Of a DNA stretch of 64,000 nt, positions 15,860-25,685 are shown piece by piece. How positions within the stretch are numbered: position 1 is the stretch's first letter; each line of letters begins with the position of its first letter. Source of the DNA: Bacteroides eggerthii (lineage in GTDB: Bacteria; Bacteroidota; Bacteroidia; Bacteroidales; Bacteroidaceae); NCBI RefSeq assembly GCF_025146565.1, contig NZ_CP102258.1, positions 2,202,001 to 2,266,000 on the forward strand, written 5' to 3'. The notes below the pieces were generated by a model. The model saw nothing but the letters and a program-made list of their open reading frames with translations, was not told the DNA's origin and did no database searches. The position numbers and the translations under genes are program-made.

Positions 15860-17869
15860 TTACATCATTGCTTTTACTTGCTTGTATACGTTTTCTGCCG
15901 TAAAGCCCAGCTTTTCGTCCAGCACCTTGTAGGGAGCGGAGAAACCGAATGATTCCAGTCCCCAAACCTTGCCATGAGCACCGACAAGTCCTTCCAGCGT
16001 TACGGGCAATCCGGCTGTCAAACCGAATACTTTTGCGTTTGCCGGAATAATGCTTTCCTGATAGCCCGGAGCTTGGTTGCGGAACAAGCCTTCAGACGGG
16101 GCGGACACGATGCGCAGTTTGATGCCGTCTTTGCGCAGCAGTTCTGCACCGGCCACCAGTGTAGACACTTCCGAACCGGAAGCCACAAGGATAACGTCGG
16201 GATTTTCGTCCGAACCGGCTACGATGTAAGCGCCTTTGGCTGCCTGACTGTAATCGTTTCCGGCAGGCAGGTTCGTGATGTTCTGACGGGAGAAGATCAA
16301 AGCTGTCGGAGTAGAAGTATTCTCCATTGCAAGTTTCCATGCTACGGTTGTCTCTTCTGCATCGGCAGGGCGGAGTACCAGCATAGAGTTGTGTCCCTTG
16401 TGGTTTTTCAGCTTTTCCATTAAGCGGATTTGTGCTTCCTGTTCCACCGGTTCGTGAGTAGGACCGTCTTCACCCACGCGGAATGCGTCGTGTGTCCAGA
16501 TGAATTTCACAGGAACTTCCATAAGAGCGGCCATGCGTACGGCAGGTTTCATGTAGTCGGAGAATACGAAGAAAGTTCCGCAAGCAGGAATAACGCCGCC
16601 ATGCAGTGCCATACCGATACAGCAGCATGCCATTGTCAGTTCCGATACGCCTGCTTGGAAGAATGCGCCGCTGAAATCGCCTTTCTTGAAAGCGTGTGTC
16701 TTTTTCAGGAAGCCGTCGGTCTTGTCGGAGTTGGACAAGTCGGCAGAAGCAACAACCATGTTTTCCACCTGAGTGGCAAGAGCGCCGAGCACAGTGGCCG
16801 ATGCGGCACGTGTAGCCGAGTTGGCTTTCTGCTCGATAGCTGCCCAGTTCACTTCGGGTGCTTTGCCTGAGAAGAAGAATTCCAGTTTAGCGGCCTTTTC
16901 CGGATTGGCTTTTGCCCATGCAGCTTTTGCCGCATATTTCTCTGCCATGATTCCTTTCAGTTCGGCAGCGCGTTTGGCATAAAGTTCGGCTACTTCGGGG
17001 AAGATAGTGAACGGATTTTCAGGGTTACCGCCCAGGTTCTTGATTGTATTTACATAAGCATCGCCGCCCAAAGGAGCGCCATGAGTAGCACAGTTGGCTT
17101 CGTAGCTGCTGCCGTCTGCCTTGCGTGCGCCTTTACCCATAACGGTGTGACCGATGATCAGTGTGGGACGTTCCGCTTCTGCTTTAGCTTCATTGAGTGC
17201 GCCACGAATAGCGTCGGCATCGTTACCGTCGATTTTGATAACTTTCCAGCCCCATGCTTCGTATTTTTTAGCGGTATCTTCGATTGTTACATCTTTCGTT
17301 TCGGTTGAGAGCTGGATGTCGTTTGCATCATAGAACATGATGAGGTTGTCCAAGCCCAGAGCGCCGGCAATACGGCCTGCACCTTGTGAAATCTCCTCCT
17401 GAACGCCACCGTCGGAAATATATGCATAGATTGTCTGGTTCATTACTTCCTCAAAACGGGCCTTCATGAACTTGGCTGCAATAGCTGCTCCAACAGCGAA
17501 AGTATGTCCTTGTCCCAACGGGCCGGAAGTGTTTTCGATGCCGCGCATCAGGTCGCGTTCGGGATGTCCCGGAGTGGGGCTGCCCCATTGGCGGAACTCT
17601 TTCAACTCATCCAATGTGAATTTGCCTGTCAGCGCCAATGTGGAGTAAAGCATCGGTGACATATGTCCCGGATCGAGGAAGAAGCGGTCGCGGCCTTCCC
17701 AAGCGGGATTCTCAGGGTCGTATACTAAGAACTCGGAAAAGAGTACATTCACAAAGTCGGCGCCACCCATAGCACCGCCCGGGTGTCCGGAGTTGGCTTT
17801 TTCAACCATAGAAGCAGCAAGGATACGGATGTTGTCCGCTGCGAGGTTCATAAGTTTCTTGTCGTTCAT
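15860..17869 (-). CDS. tkt: Transketolase
   Basis: A 669-residue TPP enzyme moving two-carbon units between pentose and triose/tetrose phosphates. The N-terminal TPP domain shows ANSGHPGGAMGGADF, PGHMSPMLYSTLALTG, GPLGQGHTFAVGAAIA and an altered GDG region YISDGGVQEEISQGAG. The pyrimidine domain shows THDAFRVGEDGPTHEPVEQ with the catalytic Glu and substrate His residues. Length and domain order are standard. It receives xylulose-5-P from the adjacent arabinose genes and probably has its own promoter at 17944-17974 within the arabinose cluster. Confidence 0.95.
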   Translation of the reverse strand: MNDKKLMNLAADNIRILAASMVEKANSGHPGGAMGGADFVNVLFSEFLVYDPENPAWEGRDRFFLDPGHMSPMLYSTLALTGKFTLDELKEFRQWGSPTPGHPERDLMRGIENTSGPLGQGHTFAVGAAIAAKFMKARFEEVMNQTIYAYISDGGVQEEISQGAGRIAGALGLDNLIMFYDANDIQLSTETKDVTIEDTAKKYEAWGWKVIKIDGNDADAIRGALNEAKAEAERPTLIIGHTVMGKGARKADGSSYEANCATHGAPLGGDAYVNTIKNLGGNPENPFTIFPEVAELYAKRAAELKGIMAEKYAAKAAWAKANPEKAAKLEFFFSGKAPEVNWAAIEQKANSATRAASATVLGALATQVENMVVASADLSNSDKTDGFLKKTHAFKKGDFSGAFFQAGVSELTMACCCIGMALHGGVIPACGTFFVFSDYMKPAVRMAALMEVPVKFIWTHDAFRVGEDGPTHEPVEQEAQIRLMEKLKNHKGHNSMLVLRPADAEETTVAWKLAMENTSTPTALIFSRQNITNLPAGNDYSQAAKGAYIVAGSDENPDVILVASGSEVSTLVAGAELLRKDGIKLRIVSAPSEGLFRNQAPGYQESIIPANAKVFGLTAGLPVTLEGLVGAHGKVWGLESFGFSAPYKVLDEKLGFTAENVYKQVKAMM

Positions 17870-17943
17870 ATTATTAAAATATAGTTATGATTTGAATACT
17901 TTATTAGTGAGTTGATTTTCTTGCCTGTTGATTTTGACAGGGA

Positions 17944-17974
17944 CAAAGATAGCTTTTTATGTGTAAATCCGCAA
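17944..17974 (-). promoter_or_regulatory. Bacteroides-type promoter of tkt-rpiB
   Basis: Minus strand: TATCTTTG (17951-17944) with TTG at 17974-17972, a 20-base spacer, both at consensus. About 75 bases before the tkt ATG. It means tkt-rpiB can be expressed independently of the arabinose genes upstream. Confidence 0.65.
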
Positions 17975-18049
17975 CATAGAACCTATCTCTTTTTTCTTGC
18001 CCCTGTCACCCGCTTCTTGTTTTGATTACAATAAGTCTTTATTGATGGT

Positions 18050-19594
18050 TTACTGTAACTCAACAGTAACGATTGATTTGGCGGGGAGTTTTATTTTCAG
18101 GACTCCTTTATTGATTTTTACCTCTTTGAAAGGCACTAATTTTACTTTGTCGGGATTTTCAAAGGAATTATAATCCGTTACTTGTGCGGAAGTGAGCATT
18201 TCTCCTGCCGCTTTTGTAGCCTGTATTCCCGGAAGATTTACAATAACTTCCTGCTCGTTATCTACATCAACATTGGACAAGGAAATATGAATTTTCCCAT
18301 CTTTGTTTTTGGATGCCGTAGCGCTGATGAGGGGCAATGTACGTTTGTCGCGCACGTTCATTTGCTGGCAGCTTATTTCAATGGGAAGGTAGGTAGCGTC
18401 CTGATGTACCTTGTACATCTTGAAAACGTAATAAGTGGGAGTCAGCACCATCTCTTTCCCTTTGGTCAGGATCATAGATTGCAGTACGTTGACAACCTGG
18501 GCTATGTTCGCCATTTTCAAGCGGTCGGTGTATTTGTGGAAGATGTCGAGCGACAGGGAAGCCACAAAGGCGTCACGCATGGTGTTCTGCTGGTAGAGGT
18601 GGCCTCTGACCGTACCGGGTTCTTCGTCCCACCATGTTCCCCATTCATCGAGCATGAGCGCCACGTTCTTGTCTTTGTCATATTCGTCCATAATGGCGCA
18701 GTGTCTGCGGATCACATCTTCTATTTCACGACATTTACCCATGGTCCAATAATAGTCATCCTTGTCGAACCGGGTTGCAGAGCCTTTGCTGCCGGTCCAT
18801 CCGCTAACGGTGTAGTAGTGGAGTGAGAGTCCGTTCATGCGGCTGCCCACGCGCTCCATGAGAACTTTTGTCCACTCGTAGTCGTAATCACTGGCGCCAC
18901 TGGCTATCTTGAACAGGCGGTTGTTGTCATAATTGCGGCAATAGGTTGAGTAACGGCGGTAAAGGTCGGCATAGTATTCGGGACGCATGCTGCCGCCGCA
19001 ACCCCAGCTTTCGTTACCTACACCGAGGTATTTGACTTTCCATGCCTTGTCACGACCGTTTTTCCGGCGCAGATTCGCCATTGGGGAGTCACCGTCAGAG
19101 GTCATGTATTCCACCCATTTGGCAAGTTCCTCAACGGTTCCGCTTCCCACGTTGCCGCTGATGTAAGGTTCGCAACCCAGCATTTCGCAAAGGTTGAGGA
19201 ACTCGTGTGTGCCGAAACTGTTGTCTTCGATAGTGCCGCCCCAGTTGTTATTCACCATTTTAGGACGATTCTCTTTGGGACCGATACCGTCCATCCAGTG
19301 ATATTCGTCGGCAAAGCAGCCGCCCGGCCAGCGAAGAACGGGAACCTGGAGGTCTTTCAGGGCATTGAATACGTCGGTACGGTAACCTTTGACATTGGGT
19401 ATATCGGAGTTCTCGCCCACCCAAAGGCCTCCGTAGATACAAGTACCCAGATGTTCGGCAAACTGGCCGTAAATTTCTTTGGGAATAATTTGCTTGCCTT
19501 GGTCGGCGTGAAGCGTGATTGTTGCACTTTGTTGTGCAGACAAGGATACAGATGCAGCTAATAGGACACTGCTGAATAATAACTTGTTTCTCAT
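18050..19594 (-). CDS. GH51 alpha-L-arabinofuranosidase (exported)
   Basis: A 514-residue retaining glycosidase that removes terminal alpha-L-arabinofuranose from arabinan or arabinose-decorated glycans. Signal peptide about 1-20 (SLSAQ). The acid/base is E195 in LGVGNESWG and the nucleophile E317 in [10 protein letters not shown], both GH51 hallmarks; the fold begins at [16 protein letters not shown]. No lipobox, so periplasmic. It lacks the carbohydrate-binding insert of the other GH51 in this window. Same strand as, and downstream of, GH127; together they act on alpha- and beta-linked arabinofuranose. Compact length is as expected. Confidence 0.93.
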   Translation of the reverse strand: MRNKLLFSSVLLAASVSLSAQQSATITLHADQGKQIIPKEIYGQFAEHLGTCIYGGLWVGENSDIPNVKGYRTDVFNALKDLQVPVLRWPGGCFADEYHWMDGIGPKENRPKMVNNNWGGTIEDNSFGTHEFLNLCEMLGCEPYISGNVGSGTVEELAKWVEYMTSDGDSPMANLRRKNGRDKAWKVKYLGVGNESWGCGGSMRPEYYADLYRRYSTYCRNYDNNRLFKIASGASDYDYEWTKVLMERVGSRMNGLSLHYYTVSGWTGSKGSATRFDKDDYYWTMGKCREIEDVIRRHCAIMDEYDKDKNVALMLDEWGTWWDEEPGTVRGHLYQQNTMRDAFVASLSLDIFHKYTDRLKMANIAQVVNVLQSMILTKGKEMVLTPTYYVFKMYKVHQDATYLPIEISCQQMNVRDKRTLPLISATASKNKDGKIHISLSNVDVDNEQEVIVNLPGIQATKAAGEMLTSAQVTDYNSFENPDKVKLVPFKEVKINKGVLKIKLPAKSIVTVELQ

Positions 19595-19666
19595 AATGTT
19601 TATTGGTAATAGATGTTTGTAATATGATGTAATCTCAATTCTGTTGGCGCTTTACCGGGCATACGG

Positions 19667-22012
19667 CTATTCAAGTAGACGGATTTCATAGATAGCCGGG
19701 GTCCATTCTGTGCCGTCCGGGCTGAACCGTATCGGATAATTACCGGCGCCTAACTTCTGGGGCAAAGGATAACAGAGTGTTACGAAGCCCTCTTGATCCG
19801 CTTCGCTGATTGTGGGGTCGGCAGTCAGTCTCTCGTTGTTGAGAAGGATTGCAACCTTCATCGGATCGTTCTTTCGTGTAGTGATCATAAGCCGGCTTGC
19901 TTCCTTGCTTGTTTTCAGAGTGTAGCCGAACCAGCCTTTGGCGCGTCGGAAATGACGGTCTCTGTCGGTTCCGGTTTCCGCCTGTTCGTACCGGATGCCA
20001 TGATCGGATTCCGGTTGTTGCTCTCCGGGGAAAATAATGTCTGCTGTCTGGTTGGCAAGTTCCATGGCTTTGCGCTCTTTCCGCTCCATTTCTTGACGGA
20101 TGCTTTCCACCTCGGCTTCGCTCACCTGATGAAAGTAAATGGCATAACGGGAATCGTGCAGGCGGAAGAAAGGTATCAGCCGCAACGCTTCTTTCTGCGT
20201 AGGGTAGACGCTTCCGGTATAGCTGAATGATAACTGTTCGTCATCCGTTTTCCGAAGTGCTTGAGGCAATGATGCGGAAGAGCCTATCAACATCGGCATC
20301 TTTTCCAGAGAGACCAGCTTGCCATGAGCGATATGCCCGCCACGACTGTCATCGGCATAGAGCCCGTCCATGTTTTCCGTACCGGTGGGGCTGGCAAGTA
20401 CGATGGGACCGTACATGAAGGCATAGAAATGTTCTTGGTCGGGTATTTGCTCCAAAGTGACCTGCATCGGCAGGTTCAGCGTGATTTCGTCTCCGGCTTT
20501 CCATTTGCGGCGAACCGTCAGGTACTCGCCCGGTTGGGCGTTTATATCCTGCACTTTGCCATTGACGGAAACACTTGCTCCTTTTGCCCATGAGGGGTAA
20601 CGGAACTTGAGGCTGAATGTTTTCTTATTGCTCTTTTCTATCCGGAATCTGATTTGCGCTTCATCGGGGAAACGGCTTTCTTGTACCAGTGTCAATTTCT
20701 GTTCTTTCCAGGTCAGGCGGGAGGGGATGAATAAGTTTACATACAAAGTGTCCTCTGCATGGGCATAAATGAACTCTCCGTATTTGGTGTGGTTCTCCAG
20801 CCCTGAACCTACGCAGCACCACATGGATGTTTCCGGTTGCGAATAAACACGATAGTGTCCCGAACGCATAGGGGTGAAGTAGACAAAACCGCCTTTTGCC
20901 GGTTGTTGTGAGGCAAGGATATGGTTGTATAGGGCGCGTTCGTAATAATCGGCAAAGCGGATGTCGGGAGAAGTCTGGAAAAGCATCTTCGTCAGGCGGA
21001 GCATATTGTAGGTGTTACAGGTTTCCGGACCTTGTACATCATTGAGCATGGATGTGAAATTGTCCGCAGGATGAAAATGCTCACGTACACTGTTGCCGCC
21101 GATACAGACGGAACGGTGATTGACAACCGTATTCCAGAAGAAACGTGCGGCCTGATCCCAAGCATCGTTTTGAGTGAGATCGGCGATGCGCTTGTAGCCG
21201 ATGACTTTCGGTATTTGTGTATTGGCGTGCATACCTGTCAGATGGTCCTCGCCTCCGATAAGGGGCTCAAGAAGTGTCTTATGGGAGAATCTGCGTGCCA
21301 ATTCCAGATATTTTTTGTCGCCTGTGATGTCGGCTACGTCGGCAAATATTTCGTTCAGTCCTCCATGTTCGCTGCGCAGCATATCCTGCATCTGTTGTTC
21401 GGTGAGTCCCGACGTGATGCCTGCCATCCAATCGGTGAGGGCAATCAGCATTTGACGTGCAAGGTCACTTCCTGCATAGAGGTAAGCATCGCGAAGCCCG
21501 GCATAAGTCTTGTGTATGTTGTATAGGGGAACCCATTTGCCGTTAAGGCTGAAACTTTCGGGACGGATACTCCCTTCTTTTATTTCTTTCCAAAGTTGCA
21601 GGCTTCCGGGTGTTCCTCCGATGAATCCGTTACCTACGGCTTGTTGTGCCCGGTGCAATTCGTTCAGCATATAATTCAGCCGGTTGTATACGGTCGTGTC
21701 GCCGGTAGCGGCATACATCATGGAAAGTGCGGAAATGTAATGTCCGCCGATGTGTCCGTCCAATCCGGTGTTTTCCCAGTTGGTATAGCTTGGGGCTTTG
21801 GGAGCAAGTCCGGCTTCGCGTAGGAAAGGGGCGAGCAACCGGTCAGGATTCATAGCCATGATATAGTACAAGTCGGTCTGCTGTGCCTGTAAAAAAGGAC
21901 TTTCCAGCAGCTTGATATCTTGAAGGGGGAAATAGGACACTGCTTGTCTTGTTTGGGCTTTTCCGGCTAAGAGAAAGCAGAAAAGTAGTAGGCAGGTGAG
22001 TGGTGATTTCAT
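19667..22012 (-). CDS. GH127 beta-L-arabinofuranosidase (DUF1680 family)
   Basis: A 781-residue exported enzyme (signal about 1-19, LLAGKAQ). GH127 enzymes are zinc-cysteine glycosidases: in HypBA1 the ligands are one Glu, one Cys and a Cys-Cys pair, the first Cys of the pair acting as nucleophile. The matching motifs here are GPETCNTYNMLRLTK (Glu and Cys) and ETSMWCCVGSGLENHTKYG (Cys-Cys), so the active site is intact. The (alpha/alpha)6 barrel is followed by beta domains. Predicted to release beta-linked L-arabinofuranose. It precedes the GH51 gene on the minus strand and is separated from the kinase gene by a MITE-like element. Confidence 0.92.
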   Translation of the reverse strand: MKSPLTCLLLFCFLLAGKAQTRQAVSYFPLQDIKLLESPFLQAQQTDLYYIMAMNPDRLLAPFLREAGLAPKAPSYTNWENTGLDGHIGGHYISALSMMYAATGDTTVYNRLNYMLNELHRAQQAVGNGFIGGTPGSLQLWKEIKEGSIRPESFSLNGKWVPLYNIHKTYAGLRDAYLYAGSDLARQMLIALTDWMAGITSGLTEQQMQDMLRSEHGGLNEIFADVADITGDKKYLELARRFSHKTLLEPLIGGEDHLTGMHANTQIPKVIGYKRIADLTQNDAWDQAARFFWNTVVNHRSVCIGGNSVREHFHPADNFTSMLNDVQGPETCNTYNMLRLTKMLFQTSPDIRFADYYERALYNHILASQQPAKGGFVYFTPMRSGHYRVYSQPETSMWCCVGSGLENHTKYGEFIYAHAEDTLYVNLFIPSRLTWKEQKLTLVQESRFPDEAQIRFRIEKSNKKTFSLKFRYPSWAKGASVSVNGKVQDINAQPGEYLTVRRKWKAGDEITLNLPMQVTLEQIPDQEHFYAFMYGPIVLASPTGTENMDGLYADDSRGGHIAHGKLVSLEKMPMLIGSSASLPQALRKTDDEQLSFSYTGSVYPTQKEALRLIPFFRLHDSRYAIYFHQVSEAEVESIRQEMERKERKAMELANQTADIIFPGEQQPESDHGIRYEQAETGTDRDRHFRRAKGWFGYTLKTSKEASRLMITTRKNDPMKVAILLNNERLTADPTISEADQEGFVTLCYPLPQKLGAGNYPIRFSPDGTEWTPAIYEIRLLE

Positions 22013-22045
22013 TTGTGTCAGGTGTTTATAGTATGATGAATAACT

Positions 22046-22348
22046 TTATGTATGTAAACGTAGCGGGAGTAATTTCGATGCCAGTGTGTCAAAACTAACA
22101 TTAACTATCATTTTACTCTGTCATTAGCTTCGCTCAAAACTTCTTCTACCTTTTTTATTAAGGTATAGTCAGAGCGAAGCGAAGAATCTACTCTCTGTGT
22201 GATTAGGAGAAGAGATGCTTCACTGCGTTCTGCATGACAGACTATACATTAGCGTAAGAAATAAAAGATATTTTGAGCGAAGCTAATGATAGGCTTGTCA
22301 GAGTTTTGACACCTCTCTAAACTCTTCCCGCTACGATTACATGCATTA
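22046..22348. mobile_element. MITE-like inverted-repeat element, about 300 bp, non-coding
   Basis: Outer repeats TGTATGTAAACGTAGCGGGA (22049-22068) and the reverse complement of 22326-22345 agree at 18 of 20 positions. A second pair, GTGTCAAAAC, lies just inside. An inner pair is perfect over 18 bp: CATTAGCTTCGCTCAAAA at 22122-22139 and its complement at 22271-22288. The left half carries about 15 extra bases around TTTTACTCTGTC. No reading frame of note. The 404-base gap between the GH127 and kinase genes is essentially this element. No clear target-site duplication was found. Confidence 0.6.
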
Positions 22349-22416
22349 TTGTTCCTAAGCCTTCACCTTTTATTCAGAATGAACTTCCTTAAGGCAACCG
22401 GCTAATCTTATAGGAA

Positions 22417-24015
22417 TTATCTTTTGGAATTAACAGCAGCTTCTTCAACAGGCAGATTCGCCTTGTAATTTTCGATGTATGCGTTGAAGCCTTCTACATC
22501 TTCAGCTGTCGGTGACACCTCAATGCCGGCATCTCCTGCAAACACTTTTTCATCCAGAAAATCGGCAAGGGTTTGTTGCTTGTCGTTGTTCACAAGATAA
22601 GAGCCGAGTAGGGCAATACCCCATGCGCCGCCTTCACCGGCTGTTTCCATAACGGAAATAGGCGAGTTTATGGCCGCAGCGAGAATTCTCTGGCCCACGC
22701 CTTTAGTCTTGAATAATCCTCCATGTCCTGTGATTCTGTCAACTTTGATTTTTTCTTCCTTGAACAGAATGTCATTACCGATTTTGAGAACTCCGACCGA
22801 AGCGTGAAGATGAGCCCTCATAAAGTTGGCAAGGTTGAACTTGTCATTTGCCGAACGTATAAACAGTGGACGCCCTTCTGCCAGCCCTGTTACGGGTTCG
22901 CCGGAAATATAGTTGTATGAAATAAGGCCGCCGCAATCTGTATTGCCGGTGAGTGCATGGTTATAGAGCTTGCCGTATATCTCATCCATATCTACGGGAA
23001 TACCCAGCAATTCCTGATACTCTTTGAATAGGTTGACCCATGCATTGAGGTCGGAAGTGCAGTTGTTGCAATGTACCATAGCTACGAGGCTTCCGTCAGG
23101 AGTAGTCACCATATCGATCATTTCGTATGGTTTTGACAGGTCTTTCTCCAAAACAATCATGGAGAAGGAGGATGTGCCTGCCGATACGTTTCCTGTACGT
23201 TGCTTTACGGCATTGGTTGCAACCATGCCTGTGCCTGCGTCGCCTTCGGGCGGGCATACCGGTATTCCTGCTTTCAGGTGGCCTGATACGTCAAGTCTTT
23301 TGGCTCCTTCCGGCGTGAGGAATCCTGCATTCTTACCTGCCGGCAATACTTTGGGAAGAATATCCAGAAGTTTCCAGTCATAGCCTTTCGGGGCAACCAG
23401 ATCATCAAACTTGGCTACCATTTCAGCCGAATAGTTCTTGGTGGCAGGATCTATGGGAAGCATACCTGATGCGTCACCTATACCCAACACCTTTTGACCT
23501 GTTATTTGCCAATGTACAAATCCGGCAAGGGTTGTCAGGTAGTCAATGTCTTTAACATGTTCCTCATTGTCCAGAATAGCTTGGTATAAGTGGGAAATAC
23601 TCCATCTCAACGGAATGTTGTAGACAAACAGTTCGGATAAAGCCGCTGCTGCCTGGGCGGTATTGGTGTTTCTCCAAGTACGGAACGGAACGAGGATTTC
23701 TTCTTTTTTGTTGAATGCCATATAGCCATGCATCATGGCACTGACACCTATTGCAGCCAGAGACTCTATTTCTGTATCGTATAAGTTTTTTACGTTTGCA
23801 CGAAGGTCTGCATAGCAATCCTGCAGCCCGTACCAGACAGCTTCGACGCTATATGTCCAAAGCCCGTCGACCAATTGGTTTTCCCAAGTGTGGCTTCCCT
23901 GAGCAATGGGTTTATTTTCTGGGTCAATCAAAACAGCTTTTATTCGTGTCGAACCGAATTCTATACCAAGAATGGCTTTACCGGCTTCAATTGTTGATTT
24001 TGGATCTGATTTCAT
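22417..24015 (-). CDS. FGGY-family sugar kinase, probable L-ribulokinase
   Basis: A 532-residue carbohydrate kinase with the phosphate-1 motif ILGIEFGSTRIKAVLI near the N-terminus, PPEGDAGTGMVA and GTSSFSMIVL in the middle, and the adenosine-site GHGGLFKTKGVGQRIL. By sequence alone it would be called xylulokinase-like; position directly after araA and in line with araD makes L-ribulose phosphorylation its likely task, a non-orthologous replacement of AraB. Both assignments use the same chemistry (ATP-dependent phosphorylation at the terminal carbon). It follows araA by about 106 bases. Confidence 0.88.
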   Translation of the reverse strand: MKSDPKSTIEAGKAILGIEFGSTRIKAVLIDPENKPIAQGSHTWENQLVDGLWTYSVEAVWYGLQDCYADLRANVKNLYDTEIESLAAIGVSAMMHGYMAFNKKEEILVPFRTWRNTNTAQAAAALSELFVYNIPLRWSISHLYQAILDNEEHVKDIDYLTTLAGFVHWQITGQKVLGIGDASGMLPIDPATKNYSAEMVAKFDDLVAPKGYDWKLLDILPKVLPAGKNAGFLTPEGAKRLDVSGHLKAGIPVCPPEGDAGTGMVATNAVKQRTGNVSAGTSSFSMIVLEKDLSKPYEMIDMVTTPDGSLVAMVHCNNCTSDLNAWVNLFKEYQELLGIPVDMDEIYGKLYNHALTGNTDCGGLISYNYISGEPVTGLAEGRPLFIRSANDKFNLANFMRAHLHASVGVLKIGNDILFKEEKIKVDRITGHGGLFKTKGVGQRILAAAINSPISVMETAGEGGAWGIALLGSYLVNNDKQQTLADFLDEKVFAGDAGIEVSPTAEDVEGFNAYIENYKANLPVEEAAVNSKR

Positions 24016-24062
24016 GTGATTTAAGTAATTATAAAGGTAAAGGAGAGGTTAATTATAAATCA

Positions 24063-24112
24063 CGAATAACTAATTACGCATACCGTAAAAGTAATCCGTA
24101 ATTAGTAATTCG
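24063..24112 (-). other. Intercistronic hairpin between araA and the kinase gene
   Basis: Arms CGAATAACTAATTACG (24063-24078) and CGTAATTAGTAATTCG (24097-24112) pair with few mismatches around an 18-base loop. It starts about 10 bases after the araA stop codon. No U-run is seen, so it may tune transcript ends rather than terminate. Confidence 0.45.
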
Positions 24113-24121
24113 CAGTTATTC

Positions 24122-25630
24122 TTAGCAAAGCGCTTTGTTCAGCATATAATATACCTCATTCATGCGCAGTTCCTTTTTGAACTCGCTGATGGTGGTATTT
24201 TCATCGATAACAATCATTTCGATGCCGGCCATTTCCGCAAAGTCTCCCCAGTCTTCTACTGTAAGGTCGTAGGAGAAGCTGGTGTGGTGTGTACCACCTG
24301 CCAAAATCCATGCGGCTGCACCTACTTCGAGGTTAGGCATCGGAATCCATAATGCACTTGCAACAGGAAGTTTCGGAAGGGGTTTGCTCTTGATGCATTC
24401 CACTTTGTTTACGATGAGGCGGAAGCGGTTGCCCAAGTCTACGATAGTTGCGGCTACGCCTTTGCCTTGTTTGCTGGTGAATACGAGGCGTGCTGTTTCG
24501 CTGTCGATACCAATGCTCAAACGGTGTACTTCCAGTTTGGGCTTCTGTTCAGCTATCAACGGACAGACTTCCAGCATGTGAGCTTGCAGAATGGCGCTCT
24601 TTTCACCGTCGAAGTTCAGCGTGTAATCTTCAAGGAAAGAACATCCGTTGGGCATGCCCTGGCTCATGAACCAAGTAGTGCGGTAGAGTGCGGCAGTTTT
24701 CCAGTCGCCTTCTGCTCCGAAGCCATAGCCTTCTGCCATCAGTCGCTGAGATGCCAGACCGGGGATTTGGTCAAAGTCGCCCAAGTCGTTGAAGTTGGTG
24801 GTGAAGCCTTTAGCGCCAGTGTCTTTCAGCACGCGACGGATAGCAATTTCTGCTTTTGCAGAGTTCCATACTTTGGTATAGGCCTCTGTTCCCTCTTTTT
24901 CGAGTGCGGCATCATGGTCGTAGAGTTTGAAGTATTCGGCTACGAGAGCTTTCACATCAGCATCGTCAACTGCGTTATAGTAAGTCATGACGTCGTTGAT
25001 GGGGTAGTAGTCCACATGGTAGCCCAATACTTGTTCGGCGCTGACCTTGTCACCGTCTGTTACGGCTACGTTGTTCATCTGGTCGCCGAAACGGATGATG
25101 AGCATATCTTGTGCGTCGGCCCATGCGGCAGCTACACGCATCCATGAAGCAATCTGCTTTTGTGCTTTTTCATCTTGCCAGTGTCCTACAACTACTTTGC
25201 GGTTCTTGCGCATGCGGGTAACGATGTGTCCGAACTCGCGATCGCCATGAGCGGACTGGTTCAGGTTCATGAAGTCCATGTCCATTGTGTCCCAGGGAAT
25301 CTCTTTGTTGAATTGTGTGTGGAAATGCAGCAACGGCTTTTTCAGTTCTTGCAGGCCATGAATCCACATTTTGGCAGGAGAGAAAGTGTGCATCCAAGTG
25401 ATGACACCGATACATTTTTCATCGTTGTTGGCAGCTTTGAAGGCGGCGGTTACTTCTTTGGAAGAGTTGACAGTGCCTTTATATACAACTTTTACAGGCA
25501 GACGGCCGGAGTCATTCAGACCCTTTACCATTTCGTTGCTGTGTGCGTCTACTGCGACAACTGCGTCACCTCCGTACAGAAGCTGTGCTCCTGTTACGAA
25601 CCATACTTCATATTGATCAAATGCATTCAT
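24122..25630 (-). CDS. araA: L-arabinose isomerase
   Basis: A 502-residue cytoplasmic enzyme converting L-arabinose to L-ribulose. The N-terminus is typical (YEVWFVTGAQLLYGGD), followed by GVITWMHTFSPAKMWIHGL, FHTQFNKEIPWDTMDMDFMN, the metal-site region EGYGFGAEGDWKTAALYRT and the C-terminal AGGTHHTSFSY with conserved His. Length matches the family. It is transcribed with araD upstream and the kinase downstream, so it is the first step of the araA-kinase-araD route to D-xylulose-5-P. Confidence 0.96.
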   Translation of the reverse strand: MNAFDQYEVWFVTGAQLLYGGDAVVAVDAHSNEMVKGLNDSGRLPVKVVYKGTVNSSKEVTAAFKAANNDEKCIGVITWMHTFSPAKMWIHGLQELKKPLLHFHTQFNKEIPWDTMDMDFMNLNQSAHGDREFGHIVTRMRKNRKVVVGHWQDEKAQKQIASWMRVAAAWADAQDMLIIRFGDQMNNVAVTDGDKVSAEQVLGYHVDYYPINDVMTYYNAVDDADVKALVAEYFKLYDHDAALEKEGTEAYTKVWNSAKAEIAIRRVLKDTGAKGFTTNFNDLGDFDQIPGLASQRLMAEGYGFGAEGDWKTAALYRTTWFMSQGMPNGCSFLEDYTLNFDGEKSAILQAHMLEVCPLIAEQKPKLEVHRLSIGIDSETARLVFTSKQGKGVAATIVDLGNRFRLIVNKVECIKSKPLPKLPVASALWIPMPNLEVGAAAWILAGGTHHTSFSYDLTVEDWGDFAEMAGIEMIVIDENTTISEFKKELRMNEVYYMLNKALC

Positions 25631-25685
25631 ACTGTTCTTCGTTTTAATTGTTTATATTTTATAATCTTATACTTTATGCTTGATT

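Noticed and set aside
22046..22348. A complete insertion sequence
   Set aside because: No transposase frame exists in the element or nearby; only inverted repeats remain.
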